From assembly GCA_947496465.1 (NCBI GenBank), contig CANMCX010000013.1:1-64000 (forward strand): a DNA stretch of 64,000 nt, in the 5' to 3' direction. A program made the translations under genes and the position numbers. The DNA comes from Marinifilum_A sediminis (lineage in GTDB: Bacteria; Bacteroidota; Bacteroidia; Bacteroidales; Marinifilaceae). The notes under the pieces are model-generated. The model worked only from the letters and a program-made list of their open reading frames with translations. It searched no databases and had not been told where the DNA came from. Within the stretch, counting starts at the first letter, position 1. Each line of letters begins with the position of its first letter. This document shows positions 1 through 7,722 of the stretch, one piece after another.

Positions 1-81
1 ATTTTTATGTATCCTTAAAACTGCTATATTTAAAGCTTAATTGAGCAGTTTAATCAGTTTTTAGACAAACTGCCGTTGTGC
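1..81. repeat. Right-hand end of an attC-like palindromic repeat (R0, truncated by window edge)
   Basis: The stretch ends in GTTGTGC (75-81), the same terminus as the repeat at 916-1110. It holds a hairpin, AAACTGC (18-24) with GCAGTTT (45-51), in the place where R1 carries its terminator-like stem. The first start codon follows 35 bases later. The left half lies outside the window, so family membership rests on the shared terminus and layout. Confidence 0.45.
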
Positions 82-115
82 ATAATTGTACTTAAGGACA
101 GAATCAAAATCAAAT

Positions 116-940
116 ATGAAAAAAATCAAGTTAGTTTTATTCCTATTAATTTGTACCTATTTTAATGTAATTGGACAAAAACATTCAAATGTAGAAATGC
201 GCTACATAAAATCCAGAGCTGAATATAAAGTTCCATTAGATAGGTTTTATTTAAATCATGCTATTTATTCAAATTGCTTCCTGAAAGGTGGAATATATGA
301 ACAAATATCTATTGATGAACTAACTTATATTTCAAACGAAATTGTTGCAGGTTTAAGATTGTCTTTAGGAGTTCAGTTTTTTGTAAAAACAGGAAAATCT
401 GTACCATATAGATTTTCTGTATCAATTATCGAAAACGGAAAGAATGATACTAAAGGATTGGCTTTTTTAACAAACTATAATCCTCAAAATAGATGTTTTG
501 AAGAAACTTGTCAACCTTATTCTTACGCTAGTGCATGCAAAATATATGAAAACAAAGTAATTGGTGGCATTTTCACATTAGATATGAAAGACGAGGAGAA
601 ATTTCTCAATAATAATGATCATCTATCACTCCTTCAATTGTATATATTTAATGGAATGTGTGATGACAAAAGTAAAATGGTCAGTTTATTTGAAAAGGCG
701 GAGCAAAAGGAGGGTGATAAAATAAATTGTCATTGGTTGAAATCATTTTATAACCTTTATCAGAGAAATTTTTCTATTGCCAAAAAGGAATTGACACTAT
801 TGAAAGAACTTTTAAAAACTTTACCTCTAGAGAAACAAAATGCTTGGCATTCAGCTATTGCTGTTCTTGAATTTGAAATAGATCTACTGCAAAATACAGA
901 TAGTGAAACAACTATGCACAACACACGCTATATACCATAG
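116..940 (+). CDS. Exported protein of unknown function, cassette-like gene
   Basis: I do not recognise this 274-aa protein. The ATG at 116 is preferred over an in-frame upstream start at 86 because it opens directly with a signal peptide (MKKIKLVLFLLICTYFNVIG, then Q). The mature part is hydrophilic, with several cysteines and a helical C-terminal half that could hold TPR-like repeats; this is a guess from composition. The gene lies between two attC-like repeats. Its last codons and its TAG stop fall inside the left arm of repeat R1, so the C-terminus (about MHNTRYIP) is encoded by repeat DNA and may replace an older end. Being exported is well supported; the role is unknown. Confidence 0.75.
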   Translation: MKKIKLVLFLLICTYFNVIGQKHSNVEMRYIKSRAEYKVPLDRFYLNHAIYSNCFLKGGIYEQISIDELTYISNEIVAGLRLSLGVQFFVKTGKSVPYRFSVSIIENGKNDTKGLAFLTNYNPQNRCFEETCQPYSYASACKIYENKVIGGIFTLDMKDEEKFLNNNDHLSLLQLYIFNGMCDDKSKMVSLFEKAEQKEGDKINCHWLKSFYNLYQRNFSIAKKELTLLKELLKTLPLEKQNAWHSAIAVLEFEIDLLQNTDSETTMHNTRYIP

Positions 941-1110
941 GCGGGTAGTAGGTTTCCACAGGTTTTGTGCTTTTAATGAGCAACGGCAAGGTAGCTTTTT
1001 TAGAATAGTTATAGTTAAATGTAATCCTAAAATAGCTACCTTGCCTTTTTATAAAATCTGAAACATAAATCAACTAAGGCGCCTACGTTACATAGCGCCA
1101 TCCGTTGTGC
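916..1110. repeat. attC-like imperfect palindromic repeat R1
   Basis: The ends are GCACAAC (916-922) and its complement GTTGTGC (1104-1110). Inside each end is a second paired block: CGCTAT..ATAGGCG at 926-943, and GGCGCCTA..TAGCGCC at 1078-1099. At the centre is a terminator-like hairpin. The repeat follows one gene and precedes the next, as attC sites do in integron cassettes. It could equally be a MITE-like palindromic element; no recombinase is present in the window. Confidence 0.65.
985..1050 (+). terminator. Rho-independent terminator inside repeat R1
   Basis: GGCAAGGTAGCT..TTTAG (985-1002) pairs with CTAAAATAGCTACCTTGCC (1027-1045) and is followed by five T (1046-1050). It lies 45 bases after the stop of the first gene and forms the apical stem of the repeat. 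Confidence 0.75.
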
Positions 1111-1202
1111 GGCATTTTCAGCAGCATCTAGGATACGTTGTACTTAAGATATAGATAATACGATTTGATTAAGTTTAGTTGATAAATTAATAGTCTTTGA
1201 TA

Positions 1203-1688
1203 ATGAAAGAACACAGCTATTTGATAAGCCATAAAAGTGATAAAGATAAACTCGGAACGATAGGTCTATCATTATTGACATTATCAATTTTATATATTAT
1301 CTGGTGGGTAGATTTGATTTCAGAATCTGCTAAGGTTCATAGTGTTTTTGGAGATGAAAGATATTTACTATGGATTCCGTTTGCGTTTATTGTTTGGACA
1401 GTTGCAATTGTCTTTGTTTGGAGATTGACAGCAAGAATGATGGGTGATTTTATAATAGAATCTGACGAGAAGTGTTTGATAATTACTTATAAGTTAATTG
1501 GATTCAGATTCTCCAAAAAATATAATTATTCCAAGATTTGCAAGTTAAGAATGGTTGACAAAGGAAATAGTGTTTTTCAGGTAGCTTTTAACTATGATGA
1601 TAATGAGGATTATATTGGAATTAGTAAAGGATATTCAGATGAAAAAGCGAAGGAAATATTCAATATTTTAGAGTCAGTGATTAAGTAA
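1203..1688 (+). CDS. Small membrane protein, possible PH-like domain
   Basis: This is a 161-aa protein. Start at ATG 1203; an in-frame TTG two codons upstream is less likely. Two hydrophobic segments (about residues 20-38 and 58-78) are followed by a cytosolic-type C-terminal domain of about 80 residues. That domain has a beta-rich pattern ending in an amphipathic helix, which is reminiscent of small bacterial PH-like domains behind two membrane helices. The resemblance is to general architecture only. The gene is alone between repeats R1 and R2, on the same strand as the other cassette-like genes. Function unknown. Confidence 0.7.
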   Translation: MKEHSYLISHKSDKDKLGTIGLSLLTLSILYIIWWVDLISESAKVHSVFGDERYLLWIPFAFIVWTVAIVFVWRLTARMMGDFIIESDEKCLIITYKLIGFRFSKKYNYSKICKLRMVDKGNSVFQVAFNYDDNEDYIGISKGYSDEKAKEIFNILESVIK

Positions 1689-1700
1689 GAATAAACGACC

Positions 1701-2489
1701 GCACAACAATGTGTTTAGTGCATAAGGGTTTCAGAGGTTTTCGAGCGACATCACCCGCTTCAATTTTGGGTGGTAACTTGATAGGTTCGAAGCCCGCAAT
1801 CCATTACGACACCATAGTGTGCCAAGAAGCAGCACGTCGGCATAAAATAGTGCTGCATGCTTTATTTGAGATGGTGGAAAGCATTTGTAGGCTTGACCCA
1901 CCAAAGTCGTTTTACAGGAAAGGGCTCTAAACCACCTAAAGGTGCTTTGGTAAAGAGCCATTGTATTGAGCGTTTGGGAAACGGCTAGTCAAGAATTAGT
2001 CAGGTATTAATAGAAGAGATGAACGAAAGTGAACCACTGATGAGGTGTCGAGACGTAGCAATATTCTGTCAAAAGTCGCAAAGTATGTTATGCGATGATG
2101 AGTGCAACGGAAACCTGTTTATTGGTTGCACGGCAGGCGGTGTTCAGGTGGCATGACTTCTATTTAGGCTCAATTAAGGAACTTGGGAAGCTGCCTTGCC
2201 ATGTGAAGTGAAAGGTACAATAGGAACAACCTAGAGACCGAATAGCGATGGGCAAACGCAGTGGCGGACTGATCCGTAGTAGTGTTGAAGTTCCTGTAAT
2301 GGGAATGGAGCAAAGGGGTCAGCTAATATATTTTACAATTTGCCAACTTGAAAGAGGATGAGCATTTACTTGTAAATAAAATTAGAAGAGCCGTATGATG
2401 GGAGACTATCACGTACGGTTCTGTGAGAGGCTTAGGGTGAAACTCCCTTTGCCTACTCGACCACTAAGCCGTTACCTGCAATATTGCAG
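1701..2489. repeat. attC-like repeat R2, interrupted by a group II intron
   Basis: The left arm starts with GCACAAC (1701-1707) as in R1. Nested stems are GGGTTTC (1726-1732) with GAAGCCC (1789-1795), and CACCC (1752-1756) with GGGTG (1768-1772). The right arm resumes straight after the intron with CACTAA (2462-2467), which complements TTAGTG (1715-1720) of the left arm. A 14-bp perfect palindrome (2476-2489) closes it. With the intron removed the element is about 140 bp, the same size class as R1. The right terminus GTTGTGC is not recognisable, so the boundary is approximate. Confidence 0.5.
1817..2461 (+). ncRNA. Group II intron without intron-encoded protein
   Basis: The 3' end is diagnostic. 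Domain V is the 34-nt hairpin at 2388-2421, with the AGC catalytic triad near its 5' end, a GAGA tetraloop and closing CGTACGG. Domain VI (2422-2459) has the stem GAG-AGGC with GCCT-A-CTC, leaving a bulged branch-point A at 2455, seven bases before the AC end. The 5' end fits the GUGYG rule (GTGTG at 1817). ATGGTG at 1871 could be EBS1 for CACCAT at 1810-1815, one base off the junction. The motif AGGGGTCAG before domain IV (near 2315) is typical of introns that carry a reverse transcriptase, but only about 60 bases follow it here. The intron is therefore an ORF-less derivative that would need a maturase in trans. The 5' boundary is less certain than the 3' one. Confidence 0.85.
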
Positions 2490-2641
2490 ATGCTTATTAA
2501 AATGTCGCAAAATAAGTGCAAAGAATGATCTGCCAGTAGGGCAAATTATTTGTTTTACACTTCTTTTATTAAGAATAATTTGATTTTGCATAATGCAAGA
2601 AAAACATAAAAAGCTGAATAATAAACACTAATAGATTAATT

Positions 2642-3676
2642 ATGAAAACATTTGCACTTGTAAATTTTCTTTTCCTATTTATAATTATTTTAAATTCTTG
2701 TGAAGAAAAAGAAACTGAAAATATTGCTCCCTTTTGTACTTTCATTGGTCCTGATAATGGTCAGGAGATACAACAGGGAACCATAGTAACTATATCAGTG
2801 GAGGCTGACGATAGTGATGGCAATATTACAAAGGTTCATTTTTACATAAATGGATCTGAAGTTGGTTCTTCAAGTAGTTATCCATACAATTATGTTTGGA
2901 ATACCTCTAGTGAAAATGTAGGTAATCACACACTAGAAGCCGTGGCAGTAGATAATGCAGGTGGCTCAATAACTGATAAGATTGAAGTATCTATAAGTGG
3001 ATCAGTCACTGATATTGAAGGTAACATATACAAAACTGTTAAAATAGGTAATCAGGAATGGATGGCTGAAAACTTAAGAACAACCAAATATAGCGATGGA
3101 ACTGCCATTTCTCTGGTAGCAAATAATTCCTCTTGGAAAAACCTTAATGATAATAATGCATACTGCTGGTACGATAATGACATAAGCAATAAAGAAAAAT
3201 ATGGAGCTTTATATAACTGGGCAGCTGCCATGAATGGTAGTACTATTGAAATGGCACAAGGTGTATGCCCGAGTGGTTGGCATTTGCCTTCTGATAGCGA
3301 GTGGTTTGAATTGCAAAATTACCTGATCGCCAATGGCTACAATTATGATGGTTCTACATCAGGTAATTCAATTGCCAAGTCACTGGCAACAAAAACGGGT
3401 TGGGAAACTAGTTCAGAAACAGGTCATATTGGTAATCGCCAGCAAGAGAATAACACTAGTGGTTTTTCTGCCCTTCCGGGTGGTGATCGCGAGATAGGTG
3501 TTGGTATATTCAACGCCCAGAGTCGTGCTGGCTCATGGTGGTCTAGTAGTTTATACAATATATCACCTAGGGAAACGGGCGCATGGTCTCGCGAACTTTA
3601 TTACTGTGGCTCAGTCCTTATGAAAGGCGGCATAGGTAAGTACAATGGGTGCAGTGTTCGTTGCCTGAAGGATTAG
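2642..3676 (+). CDS. FISUMP-domain lipoprotein with Ig-like domain
   Basis: This is a 344-aa exported lipoprotein. The signal peptide ends in a lipobox (ILNSC, Cys 20), followed by acidic residues EEKETE. Residues about 28-118 form a bacterial Ig-like domain (VTISVEADDSDGNITKVHFY, then a typical LEAVAVDNAG strand). Residues about 120-344 match the Fibrobacter succinogenes major paralogous domain: VKIGNQEWMAENLRTTKYSDG, CPSGWHLPSDSEW, GFSALPGG, WWSSS, and SVRCLKD at the C-terminus. FISUMP proteins are abundant surface lipoproteins of Bacteroidota and Fibrobacteres with no settled biochemical role. The acidic stretch after Cys 20 resembles surface-export signals of Bacteroidota lipoproteins (inference). 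It is a single gene following the intron-bearing repeat. Confidence 0.88.
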   Translation: MKTFALVNFLFLFIIILNSCEEKETENIAPFCTFIGPDNGQEIQQGTIVTISVEADDSDGNITKVHFYINGSEVGSSSSYPYNYVWNTSSENVGNHTLEAVAVDNAGGSITDKIEVSISGSVTDIEGNIYKTVKIGNQEWMAENLRTTKYSDGTAISLVANNSSWKNLNDNNAYCWYDNDISNKEKYGALYNWAAAMNGSTIEMAQGVCPSGWHLPSDSEWFELQNYLIANGYNYDGSTSGNSIAKSLATKTGWETSSETGHIGNRQQENNTSGFSALPGGDREIGVGIFNAQSRAGSWWSSSLYNISPRETGAWSRELYYCGSVLMKGGIGKYNGCSVRCLKD

Positions 3677-3891
3677 GTTATTTGTAATTTTTCACATTTT
3701 TGAGTAGGATACATGTCATATCAGCATCAACTCATATTTTGGGATAATTAAATTTTGTAGATCATTCAAGCTACAAAATCTGGTTAAAAGTACTTAAACG
3801 GAAAGTGAGAAAATTATTTTATCTGGATGTATTCGAAAGATAGATTATAGTTGTAAATTATTAGATAAAAATAATGACAACCTTTCATAAT

Positions 3892-3954
3892 CAAGCTCTT
3901 TTCGTAAACCGTTCGATGCTATTGCATCAAACCAAATTTTACGAGAAGAGCTTG
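3892..3954. repeat. Inverted repeat, nested stem-loop
   Basis: A 17-bp arm (3892-3908) is matched by its complement at 3938-3954 with one mismatch. Between them is a smaller perfect stem, GATGC TATT GCATC (3915-3928). There is no T-run, so it is not a simple terminator. It may be the end of a small mobile element or an RNA fold. Confidence 0.6.
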
Positions 3955-4170
3955 GCTATCCCAATCCATACCATTTCTGAATACATACAGCAGGTAACAA
4001 AAATAAGCGTTGCGCATCCCCATAAAATAAGATGAATACATGATTAGAGCCTTAAAATGGATTTTAGGTTGAAATTATAGATGGTATATGCGATACCTAA
4101 GGTATGATACAATGTGAAAAATAAATCTGATGATGGGTGTGATAATTAAATGGTTGATGCAACCATTATT

Positions 4171-4215
4171 GTAGAGACGCAATGCATTGCGTCTCCACGT
4201 GCATTGCGTCTCTAC
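4171..4215. repeat. REP palindrome next to RAYT gene
   Basis: GTAGAGACGCAATG (4171-4184) is followed at once by its complementary arm CATTGCGTCTC (4185-4195). After CACG a second copy of the complementary arm, CATTGCGTCTCTAC, follows (4202-4215). One left arm can therefore pair with either of two right arms. It lies 28 bases before the transposase start, the usual position of REP sequences relative to RAYT genes. A second palindrome of the same sequence is at 7519-7546. Confidence 0.85.
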
Positions 4216-4242
4216 CCGGATACCTGGAAAATACCATGACCA

Positions 4243-4770
4243 ATGACAGAAAAATTTCAAAATAAATACCGCATTGCATCCTCCCGATTGAAAAATTGGG
4301 AGGATGGATGGCATGCGGCCTATTTTGTAACGATCTGTACACAGAACCGCGAACATTATTTTGGCGATCTTGTGGATGGCAGCATGCAATTGTCCGAAAT
4401 AGGAAAAATTGTAGATGCTGAATGGTTAAAAACATTTGAAATGCGCCCGGATATGAATTTAAAAAGGGGCGCCTACATTATCATGCCCAATCATTTTCAT
4501 GCCATAATTATCATAGGTGATAATCAATACAATGCCAATATGGATACAACAAAAAACAAATTTGGTACACAATCTAAAAACCTATCATCAATCATTCGTG
4601 GATTTAAAATTGGGGTGTGCAAAAATGCCAGAAAAATACATGCCGATTTTGCCTGGCAATCGCGTTTCCACGATCACATTATCCGTTCCGAAGAATCCTA
4701 CCATAGGATAGAGGAATACATTCGGGCAAATCCACAAAATTGGGTAAATGATGAATTCAATATTTATTGA
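4243..4770 (+). CDS. rayT: REP-associated tyrosine transposase (RAYT, Y1_Tnp/IS200-like)
   Basis: This 175-aa HUH single-strand DNA transposase-like protein is full length. Family motifs are clear: YFVTICTQNREHYFG (27-41), the metal-binding HUH-type motif in MPNHFHAIIII (His 84, His 86), and the C-terminal block FAWQSRFHDHIIRSEESYHR, whose Tyr 153 is the expected catalytic residue, followed by EEYIRANPQNW. Established work on this family shows nicking and joining of REP palindromes, and dispersal of REPs through genomes. Here the matching palindrome sits immediately upstream. No second copy of the gene flanks it, consistent with a domesticated single-copy RAYT and not an active insertion sequence. 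Confidence 0.92.
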   Translation: MTEKFQNKYRIASSRLKNWEDGWHAAYFVTICTQNREHYFGDLVDGSMQLSEIGKIVDAEWLKTFEMRPDMNLKRGAYIIMPNHFHAIIIIGDNQYNANMDTTKNKFGTQSKNLSSIIRGFKIGVCKNARKIHADFAWQSRFHDHIIRSEESYHRIEEYIRANPQNWVNDEFNIY

Positions 4771-4853
4771 ATAAATAAAATACTATGATTGGATAATGGA
4801 GAAAAAGACAATTACTTACGTTTAGATAAAAGTTGGCTGCTATAAAAACGAAC

Positions 4854-5993
4854 ATGACACGAATAATAATCATATCAATAACTGTATTACTCTCATTTGC
4901 TAAATCATTTGGGCAGAATCAAGAACCAATAACCATTGGACAGAAGTATGTAATTGAATCAGAGATTTTAAATGAAAGTAGAGAATATTGGCTGTATTTA
5001 CCATCGGACTATGATGAATCAAAATATGATTATCCGGTAATGTATTTATTGGATGGACAAGAACACTTTCATCAAATTACAGGAGTTGTAAATCACATGT
5101 CCAGGCTCGTTCAAAGGATGCCAAGAATGATTATTGTTGGTATTGTTTCTACGGATAATGACAGAGTTAGAGATTATACACCTAATCAGATAGAGATATT
5201 ATCGAATGGTGGCGGGGCTGACCAATTTACAAAATTTCTACAGAAGGAATTAATTCCTAAAATAGATGATGATTTCAGGACAAATAATTATAGATTACTG
5301 TTTGGTCACTCGTTAGCTGCTGTCTGCCTTAATCATATATTCACAAATCAGAACGAACTTTTTAATGTGTATTTTGCTGCCGACCCTGCCATATTTATAG
5401 ACCCTACAATTGCAAAAGATTTGGAATCTTATATTTCTAAGCAAGACACAATAAAGTCGTGTTATTTTCTATCAGTATGTGGATTGGTTGATTCAACGAC
5501 AATTGTACCGAATATCAAACTATCAAAAATGATAGAATCCAAATATTCTGAAAAAATAAGTTGGGATTTTAAGTTTTACACAAGTGAAGATCATATTTCT
5601 ATGACTCTAAAAGCAATGTATGACGCTTTAGAAAAGTTGTACTCCGATTATAAAATTCCGAACACATATATCCATTCGTTTGACAAAGAGAGTATCCTAA
5701 ATCATATAAAGAATAATGAAGACAGATATAAGATTCATGTAGCATTACCCGAACAGCTGGTAAATGAATATGCTATGCATTTTTGTACGAAACAAAAGTA
5801 TGATGATGCACTCGACCTATTGCAATTAAACCTGGAGAATTATAAAGTTCCATACGAGACTTATTATTTTATGGGAGAAGTTTATTTGATGAAAGGAGAC
5901 AAAAGCAAAGCATTAGAATTTTATGAAAAATCTTGTGGCATTAAGGAGATATGGGATGTGAGGGATAAAATTAAACAGGTTAAAAATGAATAA
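4854..5993 (+). CDS. Exported esterase-D-like alpha/beta hydrolase with C-terminal TPR
   Basis: The 379-aa protein starts at ATG 4854, just ahead of a signal peptide (MTRIIIISITVLLSFAKSFG). The hydrolase domain (about 25-270) matches the putative esterase family (Esterase D / Fes-like): YPVMYLLDGQEHF, the nucleophile elbow GHSLAA, and a late histidine in EDHISM. The C-terminus (about 300-375) holds TPR-like helices (YYFMGEVYLMKGDKSKALEF). Members cleave carboxyl esters, including siderophore or acyl esters; the substrate cannot be read here. It is a single gene between the RAYT gene and a palindromic element, probably periplasmic. Confidence 0.85.
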   Translation: MTRIIIISITVLLSFAKSFGQNQEPITIGQKYVIESEILNESREYWLYLPSDYDESKYDYPVMYLLDGQEHFHQITGVVNHMSRLVQRMPRMIIVGIVSTDNDRVRDYTPNQIEILSNGGGADQFTKFLQKELIPKIDDDFRTNNYRLLFGHSLAAVCLNHIFTNQNELFNVYFAADPAIFIDPTIAKDLESYISKQDTIKSCYFLSVCGLVDSTTIVPNIKLSKMIESKYSEKISWDFKFYTSEDHISMTLKAMYDALEKLYSDYKIPNTYIHSFDKESILNHIKNNEDRYKIHVALPEQLVNEYAMHFCTKQKYDDALDLLQLNLENYKVPYETYYFMGEVYLMKGDKSKALEFYEKSCGIKEIWDVRDKIKQVKNE

Positions 5994-6027
5994 ATTACCT
6001 CCGCTGGTGCGCGATTCGATCACGTTC

Positions 6028-6100
6028 CATATCTAAAGCAAAACCACACGAAAAGATTGATTTCATCGAACTTCGTTTCGTGCGGTAGCTAAGGGATATG
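6028..6100. repeat. Imperfect palindromic element
   Basis: ACCACACGAAA (6043-6053) pairs with TTTCGTGCGGT (6076-6086), one mismatch. Outer arms CATATCTAAAGC (6028-6039) and GCTAAGGGATATG (6088-6100) pair imperfectly. It sits between two unrelated genes and has no T-run. The structure resembles the dispersed palindromes elsewhere in the first 13 kb. Confidence 0.45.
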
Positions 6101-6187
6101 AGCTCAATATAGAAAAAATGAAAGACGATATATTTCAATTGAAATAATGTCGGCTAATTATTCACATTTCAACTAATATCACATTTG

Positions 6188-6724
6188 ATGAAAAAATTAT
6201 TTATAATCCTATCAGTTATTACGCTAAGCTTTTCTTGTTATAGTCAGGAAAATGAATTTTATTTTAAAAATGTAAGAGGCGAAGTCACTTGGCAAAAAGT
6301 ATTTGAAAGTGAACTTCAAAAGAGTGTCATTAAAGAGTATTTTCAAAACTCAGGTATCTTTAAAGAAATTGAATTTACAGAAAATGGTTTAAGGGGTGAA
6401 TTGCGACTGTTCGAACCAGACTATAAAGGTGCAGGTTATACTTTATTCAAAACTCCGGATTTAATTTTCGGATATTATCATTCTGCTTTTGTTTCAATAC
6501 AGTTTAAAGAATCTCGATATCGTGTTACCATTAATAAAATTACTTTGACTAAAAAAAATAATTCGTCAGGATGTCATGGAAGTATCGTACTTCTGAATTC
6601 GCATGCAATAACTAATAAAGGTTTTTTTGAAAAATTATTTAGTAAAAATTCAGTGCCGATTTACGATTATACTTTCCTGAAAATGTTTGAGCCTAAAAAC
6701 ATTGGGAGTGATGATGATTGGTAG
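6188..6724 (+). CDS. Exported protein of unknown function
   Basis: The 178-aa protein starts at ATG 6188 (an in-frame TTG precedes it by one codon). It has a signal peptide that could be read as lipoprotein-like (MKKLFIILSVITLSFSCYSQ), with Cys 16 or a cut after it. The mature part has a WQKVFE segment and a beta-rich core (YRVTINKITLTKK), a pattern seen in DUF4468-like Bacteroidota secreted proteins. I cannot confirm that assignment. It stands alone and ends 22 bases before repeat R3, as cassette-like genes do here. Confidence 0.65.
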   Translation: MKKLFIILSVITLSFSCYSQENEFYFKNVRGEVTWQKVFESELQKSVIKEYFQNSGIFKEIEFTENGLRGELRLFEPDYKGAGYTLFKTPDLIFGYYHSAFVSIQFKESRYRVTINKITLTKKNNSSGCHGSIVLLNSHAITNKGFFEKLFSKNSVPIYDYTFLKMFEPKNIGSDDDW

Positions 6725-6746
6725 GTTTATGTTATTAAATGCTAGA

Positions 6747-6874
6747 GCATAACAAAAGATAAATGGCATAGACGGTAACGTTCAACGTGCTAATGTAACA
6801 AAAACAATAAACCTAAGTGGTTTTTATAGGGTGGTGGTTGTTAATCACTCGCAAATTTTAACAAGACCGTTAAG
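6747..6874. repeat. attC-like repeat R3 (CTAAC/GTTAG-type)
   Basis: Similar over its whole length to R4 at 10254-10381. Both share a start like GC(A/T)AACAAAAG, an inner ATGTAACAA(A/G)AACAATAAAC block, a GGTTTT..GG(T/C)GG(T/C)GGTTG block and an end like TTTTA(A/G)CAAGA(C/T)CGTTA(A)G. It starts 22 bases after one stop and ends 35 bases before the next start. Confidence 0.65.
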
Positions 6875-6909
6875 TAATATAATAATAAAACTATTAGAGA
6901 GAAATACAG

Positions 6910-7380
6910 ATGAGAGAATTAAGGATACATCATTTTTTTGATATAATGCGTGATTATGGTTCAGGAAAGTCTTTAAGTGAACATGCCTATGGTCACTCAT
7001 ATCATACTATAGGGAATGAACTTTTTGAGAATAAAACAAGTACGATTAAAATAGTAATTAAAAATGATGACATATGTGAAAATTGTAAGAAACTTAATCA
7101 GGGGAAGTGTATTGATACTATTCATCATCGATCTGATTTCTTATATAAACAAGAATTTAACGATTATCTTGATACCAGAATAATGAATTGTATGGGTTAT
7201 GAAGATGGGCAAGTTATTGAAGTAGTGGATATTGTAAAGAATGCTCATAAATATTTAGATCATATCTTTGAGTTATATGATGGTAATGATATAGAGCATA
7301 CGGAATTAAGAAAACAAAATGTTTCAATAGGAATTGATAAAAAGACAGATGAATTTTGTGCAAAGGAGAATTTATTGTGA
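6910..7380 (+). CDS. DUF1284-like cysteine-containing protein
   Basis: The 156-aa cytosolic-type protein has no signal peptide. The N-terminal half resembles DUF1284: LRIHHFFDI at the start, then IKIVIKNDDICENCKKLNQG, with a C-x2-C pair (Cys 56, Cys 59) and a later Cys, residues suggested to bind metal or Fe-S in that family. The C-terminal 60 residues have no recognised domain. The gene lies between repeat R3 and the solo REP region, on the cassette strand. The role is unknown and the family call is by motif memory only. Confidence 0.6.
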   Translation: MRELRIHHFFDIMRDYGSGKSLSEHAYGHSYHTIGNELFENKTSTIKIVIKNDDICENCKKLNQGKCIDTIHHRSDFLYKQEFNDYLDTRIMNCMGYEDGQVIEVVDIVKNAHKYLDHIFELYDGNDIEHTELRKQNVSIGIDKKTDEFCAKENLL

Positions 7381-7518
7381 TAGCAGCAGGGATTAAAATA
7401 GCCGTTACATCACTTAACAGTGTATATGCGGTTCTGCTTTGCTTCACCCGAATTGCCTTTGATTTCTACTATCAAAATTTAATAAGGAAAAGTTATACTA
7501 TTTAATGATGCAATGCAC

Positions 7519-7546
7519 GTAGAGACGCAATGCATTGCGTCTCTAC
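7519..7546. repeat. Second REP palindrome (perfect, 28 bp)
   Basis: GTAGAGACGCAATG is followed directly by its exact reverse complement. Bases just before it (CAATGCAC, 7511-7518) repeat part of an arm. The whole block reads as the reverse complement of the three-arm REP at 4171-4215. Confidence 0.88.
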
Positions 7547-7547
7547 C

Positions 7548-7613
7548 AACCCAAATACGGATACTACAAAAAACAAATTTGGACCACAATCTAAAAACCT
7601 ATCATCGATCATT
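7548..7613 (+). pseudogene. Relic of a RAYT transposase gene
   Basis: Twenty-two codons (NPNTDTTKNKFGPQSKNLSS and two more) match the internal segment NANMDTTKNKFGTQSKNLSS of the intact transposase (residues about 97-118). DNA similarity is visible by eye over about 65 bases (4534-4599 against 7550-7615). Both ends of the gene, including the HUH motif and the catalytic Tyr region, are missing. The relic touches the REP palindrome. Confidence 0.85.
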
Positions 7614-7722
7614 TACATACCAATCTGTACAAAACAGAAGAACAATTGCATTATTTTTTATTTAGAATTATTCCAAATACGAATAATAAAGGATATCTTA
7701 GTCCCGAATTAAATAGAACTTA

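Larger units (their letters stand above)
3677..4242. other. Gene-poor stretch upstream of the RAYT gene
   Basis: I see no credible coding sequence in this 566-base interval; short antisense ORFs near 4075-4435 are shadows. It holds the long inverted repeat at 3892-3954, a 25-bp motif (4004-4028) with a near copy at 13805-13829, and the REP palindrome at 4171-4215. Confidence 0.6.
7381..7722. other. Intergenic stretch with solo REP and transposase relic
   Basis: This 342-base interval holds no intact gene. It contains the 28-bp REP palindrome (7519-7546) and a short RAYT relic (7548-7613). The remainder is AT-rich with no structure I can name. Confidence 0.6.

Noticed and set aside
1709..1961. 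Overlapping 73- and 76-codon ORFs on both strands
   Set aside because: They lie across repeat R2 and the start of the group II intron, have atypical composition, and match no protein pattern. The structured RNA/DNA explains the sequence.
2395..2583. 62-codon plus-strand ORF
   Set aside because: It starts within domain V of the intron and runs through the 3' exon; no signal, domain or start context.
4075..4435. Two overlapping antisense ORFs near the RAYT gene
   Set aside because: They cross the REP palindrome and the antisense of a clear transposase gene; shadows.
5994..6187. Possible small gene between the esterase and the next CDS
   Set aside because: No reading frame of useful length; the stretch is explained by an imperfect palindrome.
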